64,000 nucleotides of DNA. It comes from Alphaproteobacteria bacterium. GTDB lineage: Bacteria > Pseudomonadota > Alphaproteobacteria > Rickettsiales > UBA998. The position numbers and the translations under genes were made by a program. Under the pieces are notes generated by a model. It had not been told where the DNA came from. It was given only the letters and a program-made list of their open reading frames with translations, and made no database searches. The DNA lies in assembly GCA_004293935.1 (NCBI GenBank), contig RDZH01000019.1, positions 1 to 64,000 of the forward strand, in the 5' to 3' direction. Below are positions 9,880 through 18,760 of this stretch, piece after piece; the first letter of the stretch is position 1, and every line of letters starts with the position of its first letter.

Positions 9880-10032
9880 ATGAAACAAGAAGATATAGAT
9901 GAACCGCCCATCCTTGAGCATGATGCTAAGAGTCAACCACTAGACAATACCCCTGAATATGGTGGACGCAAAGGGCTTGATCCAGTGCGTTTTGGTGATT
10001 GGGAATTGAATGGTAAATGCGTAGATTTTTAA
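9880..10032 (+). CDS. DUF1674 family protein (succinate dehydrogenase assembly factor 4-like)
   Basis: Own translation MKQEDIDEPPILEHDAKSQPLDNTPEYGGRKGLDPVRFGDWELNGKCVDF; GGRKG-(D/E)P-(T/V)R-(F/Y)GDWE-DF signature; absent from ORF track. Confidence 0.85.
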   Translation: MKQEDIDEPPILEHDAKSQPLDNTPEYGGRKGLDPVRFGDWELNGKCVDF

Positions 10033-10038
10033 TCTCAG

Positions 10039-10557
10039 ATGATACCGATTTTTTTGATAAAGTGGAAAGTACGCATTAAACGCGCTGTAGGGGCGCAACG
10101 AGCCTCCCTCAATGCACGGGCGCGTGCCTCCCTAGAAGATACCTTAGAAGCCATTGCCCAAGAAACGGTTGAAACGGGAAAAATCTTTCTACGCCGTGTT
10201 CAATGTACCCTATGGTGTGCCCCCTCACATCAACGCGATCAGTTTAGAGAATATTATCGTCACATGTTGCTGCAAGTGCGCAAAGATTACGGGCTTGAAG
10301 ATGGTTCGTACTTATCCAAAGCCCAGCAAGCACAGCTTGAATCTTTGCGTATCTATGCGCGAGAGCAGCAATTAGATCGTTCCTTGAACCGCGCAGCCTT
10401 GCGCCGTATTCACGGCATGTTGATGCGCCACCCTGAAATGCATCAAGCCTTGCATGAGATACGGGGTAGCGTACATGGTGAACCAACTCAAAATCAAGAA
10501 ACACCGATGATGCACAAAGCCCCCTCACAGACGGTACGGCGTGAACCTTCACGATGA
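10039..10557 (+). CDS. Hypothetical protein
   Basis: 172-aa ORF close downstream of DUF1674 gene. Confidence 0.5.
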   Translation: MIPIFLIKWKVRIKRAVGAQRASLNARARASLEDTLEAIAQETVETGKIFLRRVQCTLWCAPSHQRDQFREYYRHMLLQVRKDYGLEDGSYLSKAQQAQLESLRIYAREQQLDRSLNRAALRRIHGMLMRHPEMHQALHEIRGSVHGEPTQNQETPMMHKAPSQTVRREPSR

Positions 10558-10729
10558 ATGGCACAATTTTATCAACATAACATATAGTTTTAGTTGACTT
10601 TGAGATCATAATCTTATAAAAAACACCGAGTTTAGACTAAATCATATGTTTGATATGCGCTATTATGGTAGGTGCTTATCGTTATATTATTTAGTTGCAC
10701 TATTATTAGAGATAGTGTTTATATCTTAC

Positions 10730-11067
10730 GGAGTGGTGGCCGAGAGGCTGCCCGCAGTGCTTAGGCACTGCTAGTTTATGTTTGCCTTGCGGCCTTACTC
10801 GGCAGATCCAATCACTTACGGAGTGGTGGCCGAGAGGCTGCCCGCAGTGCTTAGGCACTGCTAGTTTATGGTTGCCTTCAGCCTTACTCGGCAGAAGAAG
10901 TACGTGAACTATCCAATCACTTACGGAGTGGTGGCCGAGAGGCTGCCCGCAGTGCTTAGGCACTGCTAGTTTATGTTTGCCTTGCGGCCTTACTCGGCAG
11001 GAGATGCGTGAACTATCCCCTTGCGGCCTTACTCGGCAGGAGATGCGTGAACTATCCAATTACTTAC
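10730..11067 (+). repeat. Tandem array of three truncated tRNA-Ser 5' segments fused to a palindromic element
   Basis: GGAGTGGTGGCCGAGAGGCTG at 10730, 10820 and 10925, each followed by CCCGCAGTGCTTAGGCACTGCTAGTTTATG.TTGCC..GGCCTTACTCGGCAG; spacers resemble the tRNA leader (ATCCAATCACTTAC). Confidence 0.95.
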
Positions 11068-11159
11068 GGAGTGGTGGCCGAGAGGCTGAAGGCGGCGGTT
11101 TGCTAAACCGTTATACGGTTAATCCCGTATCGGAGGTTCGAATCCTCTCCACTCCGCCA
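11068..11159 (+). tRNA. tRNA-Ser (anticodon GCU), CCA encoded
   Basis: GGAGTGG...CCACTCC acceptor stem, anticodon loop TTTGCTAAA, long variable arm, GGTTCGAATCC T-arm, terminal GCCA. Confidence 0.97.
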
Positions 11160-11438
11160 TTAAATTATCGTAAATATCTAAAAAATATGGATATTATTTC
11201 TATCCACTCAAAATATACCCCTAATTATACCCCCAAAGTGATGTGGGTAGGTGCTACGATGTACTGTTATTTTCATCAAAAGACAAGATAAGTAGGGTAG
11301 AGCGTATATATAATTCCTATTTTTGATAATCATGATTTTTCTTTCTCTTGATGCGTGCAAAAACTGCATAAACCCATGTTATGCTCTGGTTTTTGAGGTT
11401 TTTGCAGTTTTTGCATGGGGTGCGAGTTCTGTATTATG

Positions 11439-11630
11439 CTACTCAACAACACTCCTCACAATCAGCAACATACCATCTTCATCATGCGGATTAAAGGCTG
11501 GGTGGGTGGCGTGATAGACTGCAATCGCTTCTTGCTGTGATTGTCCTATTCCACATATAACCACATGCGGGTGCTGGGGTATGGTGCGCTTGCGTTCTAT
11601 ACGTTTGATGCGGTTGGATAATGCGCTCAT
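11439..11630 (-). CDS. Small hypothetical protein of integrative element
   Basis: 63-aa ORF, 3-4 nt overlap with upstream 11627-12025 ORF. Confidence 0.55.
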   Translation of the reverse strand: MSALSNRIKRIERKRTIPQHPHVVICGIGQSQQEAIAVYHATHPAFNPHDEDGMLLIVRSVVE

Positions 11631-12025
11631 CTACGTTCCTCAAGTGCGGTGATGCGCTGTTCTAATTCCAATGTTTCATAGTGCTTGCGATAGCCTTCTA
11701 ATAAATCAGCAAACGATTTACCCTCTTGTGGCGTGAGTTCACCCGCTGCTACCGCTGCAATCAGGTGTGCATGTGCGCTCATAACATCATGGGGATGATG
11801 TAGGGGAGGTATCGTGAAGCGAATCGGTGTATCTTTCGCGGTGGGCATGATGCGTTCCAGCACTAGCTTAATCGCTTGCATTTCTCCATTTTTAGCAAGT
11901 TCGATTGCTTTGCGCGTAATGGCTTCCGCTTCACCATCCAGCAATGATTGCAGATAGAGAGTGGATTGATTCCTACTCCCCTTGGGTCTACCTGCACCTT
12001 CTCTTTTTCCGCCTTTTTGTTTCAT
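11627..12025 (-). CDS. DUF5681-like / terminase small subunit-like protein
   Basis: N-terminal KGGKREGAGRPKGSRNQSTLYLQSLLDGEAEAITRKAIELAKNGEMQAIKLVLERIMPTAKD. Confidence 0.7.
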   Translation of the reverse strand: MKQKGGKREGAGRPKGSRNQSTLYLQSLLDGEAEAITRKAIELAKNGEMQAIKLVLERIMPTAKDTPIRFTIPPLHHPHDVMSAHAHLIAAVAAGELTPQEGKSFADLLEGYRKHYETLELEQRITALEERR

Positions 12026-12154
12026 AGCTACTCACCAAACAATGATAATGATTGAATGTTTATCAATAGGATAACATGATATATTCCTAGGGTAAAGCTG
12101 CAAAAAATATAAGTGCAACCACCGTGCAGAAACTGCATAAACCTCATAAACCCC

Positions 12155-13708
12155 TTACCTCCATTGTGCGACAAGTTCTGGATGAACATCATACAGCAAT
12201 GCAGGTCGCCCACCTTTCTCGGTGGTTTTTCCACGTTCTTTGATGATGCCTGCCTCGCACATAAAATCAAGGGCGTGATCTCGCCTTTTTCTATCACGTA
12301 GCGGAGAGTTTTTAGCGCGTGGTAGCTGGCTTGCATCAAGTATGGCTGTACGTTGTTTGGATAGCCATTTGAGAATAAGACGTGCGTCCCGTTGCTCTTG
12401 AGGTAGTGCCATATCGCCAAAGCATCGCACCGCCATAGGGAGGTAATAAGCATCAACCAAGGTAATAGCACGTTCTACGGTGTGTTTTTCTATGCTGGTT
12501 GGCTCATCCCAATCTGTGCCTACTGCCCAATCAAGAAACGCCAATACCCCCGCAATACGCACCACATAGCCACGCATTTTCCCTATGTGCGATTCTAGCA
12601 ATCCATCTGCTTCTTGTTCTCTTTGCGCTAGATGCTCGGCATAATCAAATAAGCAATCGCGTGCATCTTCCTCAAAAGGTACAGAAATGGATTGTGGCGT
12701 GCCATACTGATCCATGCGTAATTCCAACTTATAGAGTCGCGTAAAGATATGCATGAGTAGTTTTTTATCATAGCGTGTATTGTGCCTCTGTATTGGTACA
12801 CGATCCGAACAATCATAGAGAAAACGTGCAGATAATCCATCATCGGTGCTGGCATGAAATATCTCAGTCAAGCGTTGCGGTTGAATGCCCCCTAGCAAGG
12901 TGAGTAGTAGGCGTTGGATGATAAGCGGTTCAGGGCGGTTTCTTGTATCTACCGTGTAACGTCTGCCACCGAACGACTCAATATAAAACTGCCTATCTGT
13001 ACCGCCTCCATAACGCTCCATATTCATAAGTAAGCCTGCCATTTCATCACGCACCATGCATAAGCCTCGTGGGTTTTGTTGTACCAATTCTGCTATTTGT
13101 TCTATGCTTCCAGTAGTAACCACAATGCGCTTCCTGCGTGGCGGGTGCGGTTGTTTGATGGCTTCCTCTTTATCAGGCAGTGCATCGCCGTCCTTCAAGG
13201 CTTTTTTCGTTTGTTCCTTGCTTAGCTTTTCTTGTGCTTCATAGAGTTTCATTTTTTCCTGATATTCTGCTTTCAGTGCCTCATAATCGCTATTGATCTC
13301 TAATTCAAGTTCCTCAATAATACGACTGCACACATCCATTGCAGGAGATTTATTGCTGCTTGGTGCGCCTACAATCATCATCCATAAGGTTGGTGGTTCA
13401 TACCAATCATGCTTTGGGTTAATGCTACGGCTGATGCCAATCAATCCACCTGCTAGAGAAAGCACGGTGCTTGCTACATAACCAATCGGCGCACTTTTGC
13501 TAAGTGCTGCATCATGAATCACTTGTGCAAGCATAGGGGGTAAGGTAGCAAGAGGGAACAAAGGTGCAGGTGGTGATGTGGTGCTATCATACGCACCGCT
13601 TAACGGCTTCCATTCATTCGCTGATGAAGGGGGGATTTCTGCAAAGCCTTCGGGCAAAGCAAAGGGCTGTGCTGCCTGTGCAGCATCATTATGGGTGGTG
13701 TCAAACAT
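12155..13708 (-). CDS. DUF3987 (YfjI-like) replication/helicase-like protein
   Basis: APSSNKSPAMD (P-loop-like), PRGLCMVRDEMAGLLMNMERYGGGTDRQFYIESFGGRRYTVDTRNR, LLTLLGGIQPQRL. Confidence 0.85.
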   Translation of the reverse strand: MFDTTHNDAAQAAQPFALPEGFAEIPPSSANEWKPLSGAYDSTTSPPAPLFPLATLPPMLAQVIHDAALSKSAPIGYVASTVLSLAGGLIGISRSINPKHDWYEPPTLWMMIVGAPSSNKSPAMDVCSRIIEELELEINSDYEALKAEYQEKMKLYEAQEKLSKEQTKKALKDGDALPDKEEAIKQPHPPRRKRIVVTTGSIEQIAELVQQNPRGLCMVRDEMAGLLMNMERYGGGTDRQFYIESFGGRRYTVDTRNRPEPLIIQRLLLTLLGGIQPQRLTEIFHASTDDGLSARFLYDCSDRVPIQRHNTRYDKKLLMHIFTRLYKLELRMDQYGTPQSISVPFEEDARDCLFDYAEHLAQREQEADGLLESHIGKMRGYVVRIAGVLAFLDWAVGTDWDEPTSIEKHTVERAITLVDAYYLPMAVRCFGDMALPQEQRDARLILKWLSKQRTAILDASQLPRAKNSPLRDRKRRDHALDFMCEAGIIKERGKTTEKGGRPALLYDVHPELVAQWR

Positions 13709-13713
13709 GGGTA

Positions 13714-14286
13714 TTATCCTTCTAAAATAGTAGAGTTCTGCATCAATCGTTCATTAAAATCTTTGTAGCCTTGCGGGGCAATAATACGCACCATGCACCC
13801 TTGTTGTAGGAAGCGACTGCGTGCCTGTTCTGATGCATTTATGCCTGCGCTGTCATTATCACGAAAAATTAGCACTTCCCTAATGAGTTCAGGAAGTTGC
13901 ACATTGCCTAAGCCTGATGCGCTTCCGACTGCCCAACATGGTACGCCTGTCATCTTCATCACGCTCAAAGCATTTTCTATGCCCTCAGTTAGTCCAATGG
14001 TCGGTGCAATCGGGGCAAGCCTAAGCGCACAACCTCGTGATGATCCTAGCATTAGCTTCGGATTAATGCCTTCACCTTGTATCTTTTCGCCTTGCGGAGT
14101 AAGGTAGGTGCGGTGAATGGCGCACGGGTTGCCTTGCGCATCACGATAGAGTGCTACCATACATGGGTGCTTCTTTTTGGTTGCTGGGTGCAACATAGCG
14201 GGATGATAACGTATATCTTCAGGAATTATCACACCATCAAGTGCGCGGTGCTTCAGATAACGCATGACGGGATTATCATCGTGCAT
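13714..14286 (-). CDS. Toprim domain protein, primase-like
   Basis: HRTYLTPQGEKI, LRLAPIAPTIGLTEGIENALS, EVLIFRDNDSAGINASEQARSRFLQQG. Confidence 0.88.
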   Translation of the reverse strand: MHDDNPVMRYLKHRALDGVIIPEDIRYHPAMLHPATKKKHPCMVALYRDAQGNPCAIHRTYLTPQGEKIQGEGINPKLMLGSSRGCALRLAPIAPTIGLTEGIENALSVMKMTGVPCWAVGSASGLGNVQLPELIREVLIFRDNDSAGINASEQARSRFLQQGCMVRIIAPQGYKDFNERLMQNSTILEG

Positions 14287-14689
14287 GACACCCCCCTAAT
14301 GGATGAGCATCATTCCATAGGGCAAGAGCATATTTTTGCTTGCTTGCGCGTTGTGCTTCATCCTCATGATGATGAGGGCGGGGAAGTGGTGCAGCTATAA
14401 GCTGCCCACCCCCTGCAAATTGCGCCACTATCTGAGGCACTTCCTCAAAATTGCACCCTGTGAGAGCCTGTACAAAGGAAAAAGCATCTCCCCCTGTTCC
14501 TGCCTCAAAGTCATGATACAATCCTTTTTGCGTATCAAACACCCGCGCCCCTTTTGTACCTATGCGCACCTCATGACGATGCTGTATGACATGCGCTCCA
14601 TTGGCATAATGCTGTGCAAGTGCAAAGGCGTGATGATGAATTGCTGCACGCACCGCTTCTTTATTGAATGGGGTCATGGTGTGCCTCAT
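14276..14689 (-). CDS. Primase N-terminal-like domain protein (start likely MTPFNKEAV)
   Basis: GTKGARVFDTQKGLYHDFEAGTGGDAFSFVQALTGCNFEEV; overlaps the toprim ORF start. Confidence 0.65.
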   Translation of the reverse strand: MRHTMTPFNKEAVRAAIHHHAFALAQHYANGAHVIQHRHEVRIGTKGARVFDTQKGLYHDFEAGTGGDAFSFVQALTGCNFEEVPQIVAQFAGGGQLIAAPLPRPHHHEDEAQRASKQKYALALWNDAHPLGGCHAR

Positions 14690-14945
14690 TGTTTATTGGT
14701 GAAAAACTACCTAACAAAACATAACGCCCTACACGATGCAGCTTGCCTCGTTCTGTGGGTTGCCATGTCCAAGCGGTGACAATATCTATACCCTGCTTGC
14801 GCAATTCTTTGATGCGTCCTGCGGGATGAAGAATATCTAACAAGGTACGTGCTTCAAGGGAAGTGACTCCTAATACTCCACGTTCTTTCAAGGCGTGAAA
14901 TAATCGGCTGCGTTGCGCTGCCGTATTGGTGCTTAAATCATTCAT
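14661..14945 (-). CDS. Helix-turn-helix domain protein
   Basis: MNDLSTNTAAQRSRLFHALKERGVLGVTSLEARTLLDILHPAGRIKELRKQGIDIVTAW, phage-type HTH. Confidence 0.7.
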   Translation of the reverse strand: MNDLSTNTAAQRSRLFHALKERGVLGVTSLEARTLLDILHPAGRIKELRKQGIDIVTAWTWQPTERGKLHRVGRYVLLGSFSPINNEAHHDPIQ

Positions 14946-15239
14946 CTTACACCCCCTTTTCAGAAGATAAGCGGCTTTCAGCAATGCGTGCTTCCTCAAA
15001 CGGACTTTATTTTTTGCTTTTTTTTACTAGATGCACAATGCGCATAATAAGCAAGAGTATCTTGAGTGCGTGTTCCAAAAATTCATAATCCATGTGTTCA
15101 TTACTCCTAATGAAATAAATGATTGCGTTTCATAAGGAATATCATGACACAAAGCCAAGCGATTAAAAGGACTATAAACTCACAAATCCTATATATAACG
15201 TACTGTAAAACAAAGACGATAAAGAAAAAGTATATCGCT

Positions 15240-16499
15240 CTACTTTATAGTTTCCTGCTGCTTGATATAAGCATCGTCATACTTCTTCATTCCAATTTTA
15301 TCTCTCAAAGTTTTTTCCTGAAAATTAAATGCGTTATTTTCCTGAGCCCACTGCACAAGTGACTGTAGCTCTTGATAAAAAACGCCAATTAGTTCTTTTG
15401 CTTCCACTCTACGATGATATTCTTCCATTACAGTTGCTATTTTTGATGGTCGTCCAATTTGCTTTTGGGGTTGTGGTTCTTCGTCTGCTCGTGTTTTAAG
15501 TGGCAACATTTCTTTTAGCTGTGGTCTTATCCTGATTCCTAATTCATGACATAATGCTACAAAGACTGATGGTTTCACTTTCCACTTTGCAATATCTTGC
15601 TCATTGGGATCAAACAAAACGGATTGTTTTTTCATAGAGTCACCCATGATGGTGTAATAGACTAAATCATAAATGTCTTTTAGTCCTGACCATTCATTTG
15701 CCCACTCATGCCATACAAAATAATTATCTCCATGATCTGGCAGGTTAGGGTTATTAAAATGATTGGCAATCTCTTGCTCAAAAGAACGCCACCGCATTTC
15801 ATCCATCATTATATCTGTGCCAAATGCAGATGGTCTACCCATGACAAAACAACATGCTTGTGCGAGTCCCCACTTTATGTCTTTCAAATGCCTATTAGGA
15901 ATCGAAGTCGCTTCATAAGCAATGAAATTGTTTATTCTATACAAACAATCATCTCTCATGCTCTCATGATGTTGATTATAGTCAATCAATGCATGTTCCA
16001 ATTTTTCAGGGATTTTATTTTCAGTATCACTCACCCAATGTTTCAAATCGTAGTTATATATCCATGCAGGGTGGTTGTTCCAAAATTTTGAATAAATACT
16101 TGTTTGTTTTAACGGGGTAACTGTCTGAAAGTTAACATAATAATCATACAGACTTTGATAGGTTTTTTTGATTTTTGTGGTTTCTTTTTCCGAACAACCT
16201 ATTTCTGCAATCACTTCCTCAAGGGATAAATCTTTTATCTCACAACTGTAAACGGGTTTAATATTGTGCATCAAGCAAGCAAAATCCAACAATATTATGC
16301 TTTCGGTGCAAATCATTTTCGCATGTTCAAACCATCCTGAACGCTCAATAATCTCGCCTTCAGCGTTTATATGTTGGATTGTGTCGGGAATGTATATTGA
16401 GGGCTTTCTTACGTCACAAGTTGCGTTCTCTGATAAAGATTCCACTTTCACTAATTCACTCATAGCACCTCCTGATGATGCGTTTATTGTGCAATGCAC
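15240..16499 (-). CDS. Hypothetical 419-aa protein, possible cargo of the integrative element
   Basis: Long intact ORF; start possibly MSELVKVESL. Confidence 0.6.
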   Translation of the reverse strand: MHCTINASSGGAMSELVKVESLSENATCDVRKPSIYIPDTIQHINAEGEIIERSGWFEHAKMICTESIILLDFACLMHNIKPVYSCEIKDLSLEEVIAEIGCSEKETTKIKKTYQSLYDYYVNFQTVTPLKQTSIYSKFWNNHPAWIYNYDLKHWVSDTENKIPEKLEHALIDYNQHHESMRDDCLYRINNFIAYEATSIPNRHLKDIKWGLAQACCFVMGRPSAFGTDIMMDEMRWRSFEQEIANHFNNPNLPDHGDNYFVWHEWANEWSGLKDIYDLVYYTIMGDSMKKQSVLFDPNEQDIAKWKVKPSVFVALCHELGIRIRPQLKEMLPLKTRADEEPQPQKQIGRPSKIATVMEEYHRRVEAKELIGVFYQELQSLVQWAQENNAFNFQEKTLRDKIGMKKYDDAYIKQQETIK

Positions 16500-16757
16500 A
16501 TAAAATAGGGGAAGTTCCAGTGCGTTTCAATAGTTACCTGTTGATTTTATTGCGTATTTATGCGTTATTCTGTGCTTCCTAGGTTTATGAGGTTTTTGCA
16601 GTTTATGCACACCTCATAGGGGATTATTTTTTATAGCGCGTTAACTTTACATTTGCACATTCTCTATGTGCTTGTAATGTTAAAGTCGCGCTATAAGTCA
16701 TTATAAAATATAGCACTACTTAACTTTATGGCGCAGCATAGATGCGCAGTTATAAAG

Positions 16758-17954
16758 TCAAAGTGCTATCATCTCATCAAGATGATTGCTCCACCATTGC
16801 ATCATCTCTTTGCGTTCTTTCATATATTCCGCATGATTATAGGCTGCACGGATTTTATTACGCTCGGCATGAGCAAGTTGCCTCTCAATCACATCGGCAC
16901 GAAACCCATGCTCATTGAGGATGGTGCTTGCAGTAGAACGAAACCCATGCCCTGTGGTTTTGCCCTTATACCCCATACGATAAATCGCAAAAAGCATCGT
17001 ATTATTGCTCATTACATCGTTTTTCTTTTTTGCTCCCTGCTTATTGATGTTCGGGAACAGATAATCCGTGCCATTGCTATAATTCCTAATCTGCTCAAGT
17101 AAGGATAGCACCTGCGGGGTGAGCGGTACGATGTGCGTTTCTTTCATCTTCATACGGTGTGCGGGAATGCGCCACTCGGCTTTATCCAGCAAAAACTCCT
17201 CCCACCGTGCTTCCCGTAGTTCGGTGGTACGCACCATTGTATGAATCAGCATCAACAAGCCTAGGCGCGTAAGCGGGTCACCATGATAATGCTGCAACGC
17301 GTGCATAAAAGCGGGGAGTTCCTCTGCATGAAGATGTGCAAAATGCGTTTGTTGCGGGGTGGTGAGTGCGCCTTTTAAGTCTGCTGCTGGGTCGCGTTCG
17401 GCTTTGCCTATCACAATCGCATAACGAAATATCTGCCCACATACTTGTGCATTACGGTGTGCCACTTCATGCGCCCCGCGTGCTTCTATCACACGCAATA
17501 CCCGCAATAATTCAGGGGCAGTAATATCACTAATCGGTCGGTTGCCTATCTTGGGGAAAATATCTGTTTCTAGTCGGCGCATGATAATCCATGCGTTCTT
17601 TTCATCCCATGCAACGGATTTCTTACTATGCCATTCCCGCGCTACTGCCTCAAAACTATTATGAGCGCGTGCATGACGTTCCTGCTTTTCTTCCTGCTTC
17701 ACTAGGGAGGGGTCTTTATTCTGAGAAAGTAGGGCTTTTGCCTCTGCTCTCTTTGCGCGTGCTTGGGATAGAGTGATATGCGGATAAACACCTATAGCTA
17801 GGAGTTTTTCCTTGCCTGCATAGCGATATTTCATGCGCCAATATTTACTACCGTTCGGCATCACCTGCAAAAATAATCCCTCCCCATCGGTGAGTTTATA
17901 GGCTTTTGCTTCTGGCTTGGCATTGCGTACTTTTGCATCACTGAGTTGCGTCAT
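16758..17954 (-). CDS. Tyrosine-type integrase with DUF4102 arm-binding domain
   Basis: MTQLSDAKVRNAKPEAKAYKLTDGEGLFLQVMPNGSKYWRMKYRYAGKEKLLAIGVYP; GHGFRSTASTILNEHGFRADVIERQLAH. Confidence 0.95.
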   Translation of the reverse strand: MTQLSDAKVRNAKPEAKAYKLTDGEGLFLQVMPNGSKYWRMKYRYAGKEKLLAIGVYPHITLSQARAKRAEAKALLSQNKDPSLVKQEEKQERHARAHNSFEAVAREWHSKKSVAWDEKNAWIIMRRLETDIFPKIGNRPISDITAPELLRVLRVIEARGAHEVAHRNAQVCGQIFRYAIVIGKAERDPAADLKGALTTPQQTHFAHLHAEELPAFMHALQHYHGDPLTRLGLLMLIHTMVRTTELREARWEEFLLDKAEWRIPAHRMKMKETHIVPLTPQVLSLLEQIRNYSNGTDYLFPNINKQGAKKKNDVMSNNTMLFAIYRMGYKGKTTGHGFRSTASTILNEHGFRADVIERQLAHAERNKIRAAYNHAEYMKERKEMMQWWSNHLDEMIAL

Positions 17955-18154
17955 GATTTCTATCCATCATCGGTAATTTATACCCCCACTTATACCCCCA
18001 TAATCATGTGGATGTCAACGGAATAGAAAAGAACGGAACGCTCTATATATCATTGAATATCAAAATAATATGTGATACTAGTGAAACTTATTGGAATGAA
18101 AAATCTTTTAATTAGAAGGTTCTCCACTCCGCCATTCATGATGCGACAACCGTT

Positions 18155-18699
18155 CTACATGAGGGTTAGATTGCCCCGCAAATGTATCTGATGATTATAA
18201 TGATGGCAATAATTTTTTAGCGTTTGATGCAATTCCTTTGCAGAGGAAAATTTAGTGGTGTTCAAAATCTGCTGGACTATACCATTAAATCGCTCGACCA
18301 TACCATTGGTTTGCGGAGAAAACGGCTTGGTTAGCCTATGCTCTATGCTATTCTTTTTTACACACAATATCGAACTTATGATTGCCTGTTGGTGTGCGCT
18401 CACCTGTCGCACAAAAACGGTCAGTGAACTCTTTGCCATTATCGGTTAAAATAATGGTACGAAGATTGCCAACACCATGCCGATGCAATAAGCATTGCAA
18501 CGAAGATCGCACCATGTCGGGCTTCATATAGTGCTTTGACACTATAATTACCTATTCTTAGCGATCGCAGCATGACTGAGAGGAGATGCGCAGATAGCTT
18601 TACGTAAAGCTGGTGTTGTGCGTGCATTGCGGTGAAGACGGAGTTCCATAAAGATCGTTCCTTTTTGGTGAATGAGTGATCAGGATAATGACTATCCAA
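18155..18699 (-). pseudogene. Frameshifted IS transposase (rve/DDE integrase core) remnant
   Basis: Three overlapping frames: VGNLRTIILTDNGKEFTDRFC and HRLTKPFSPQTNGMVERFNGIVQQIL in different frames. Confidence 0.85.
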
Positions 18700-18760
18700 C
18701 CATTCGCCGCCAAGTGCAACAATATTTTTGTATGAACCATAACCTAATGGGTCTTGACAA

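Larger units (their letters stand above)
11146..18136. mobile_element. ~7 kb integrative element (phage-satellite/P4-like) inserted at the tRNA-Ser 3' end
   Basis: 16-bp direct repeat TCTCCACTCCGCCATT at 11146-11161 and 18121-18136; contains tyrosine integrase, DUF3987, toprim and primase-like ORFs. Confidence 0.9.

Noticed and set aside
10706-11059. 117-aa ORF (-) with repeats SCRVRPQGKHKLAVPKHCGQPLGHHSVSDW
   Set aside because: It is an antisense reading of the tRNA-fragment array; its protein repeat merely reflects the DNA repeat.
10730-11067. CRISPR-like array
   Set aside because: Only three units of unequal length (90, 105 and 143 bp) derived from tRNA sequence; no regular short repeats/spacers or cas genes seen.
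12028-12471. 147-aa ORF (-) overlapping the DUF3987 gene
   Set aside because: Out-of-frame within the well-supported 12155-13708 gene; composition not protein-like.
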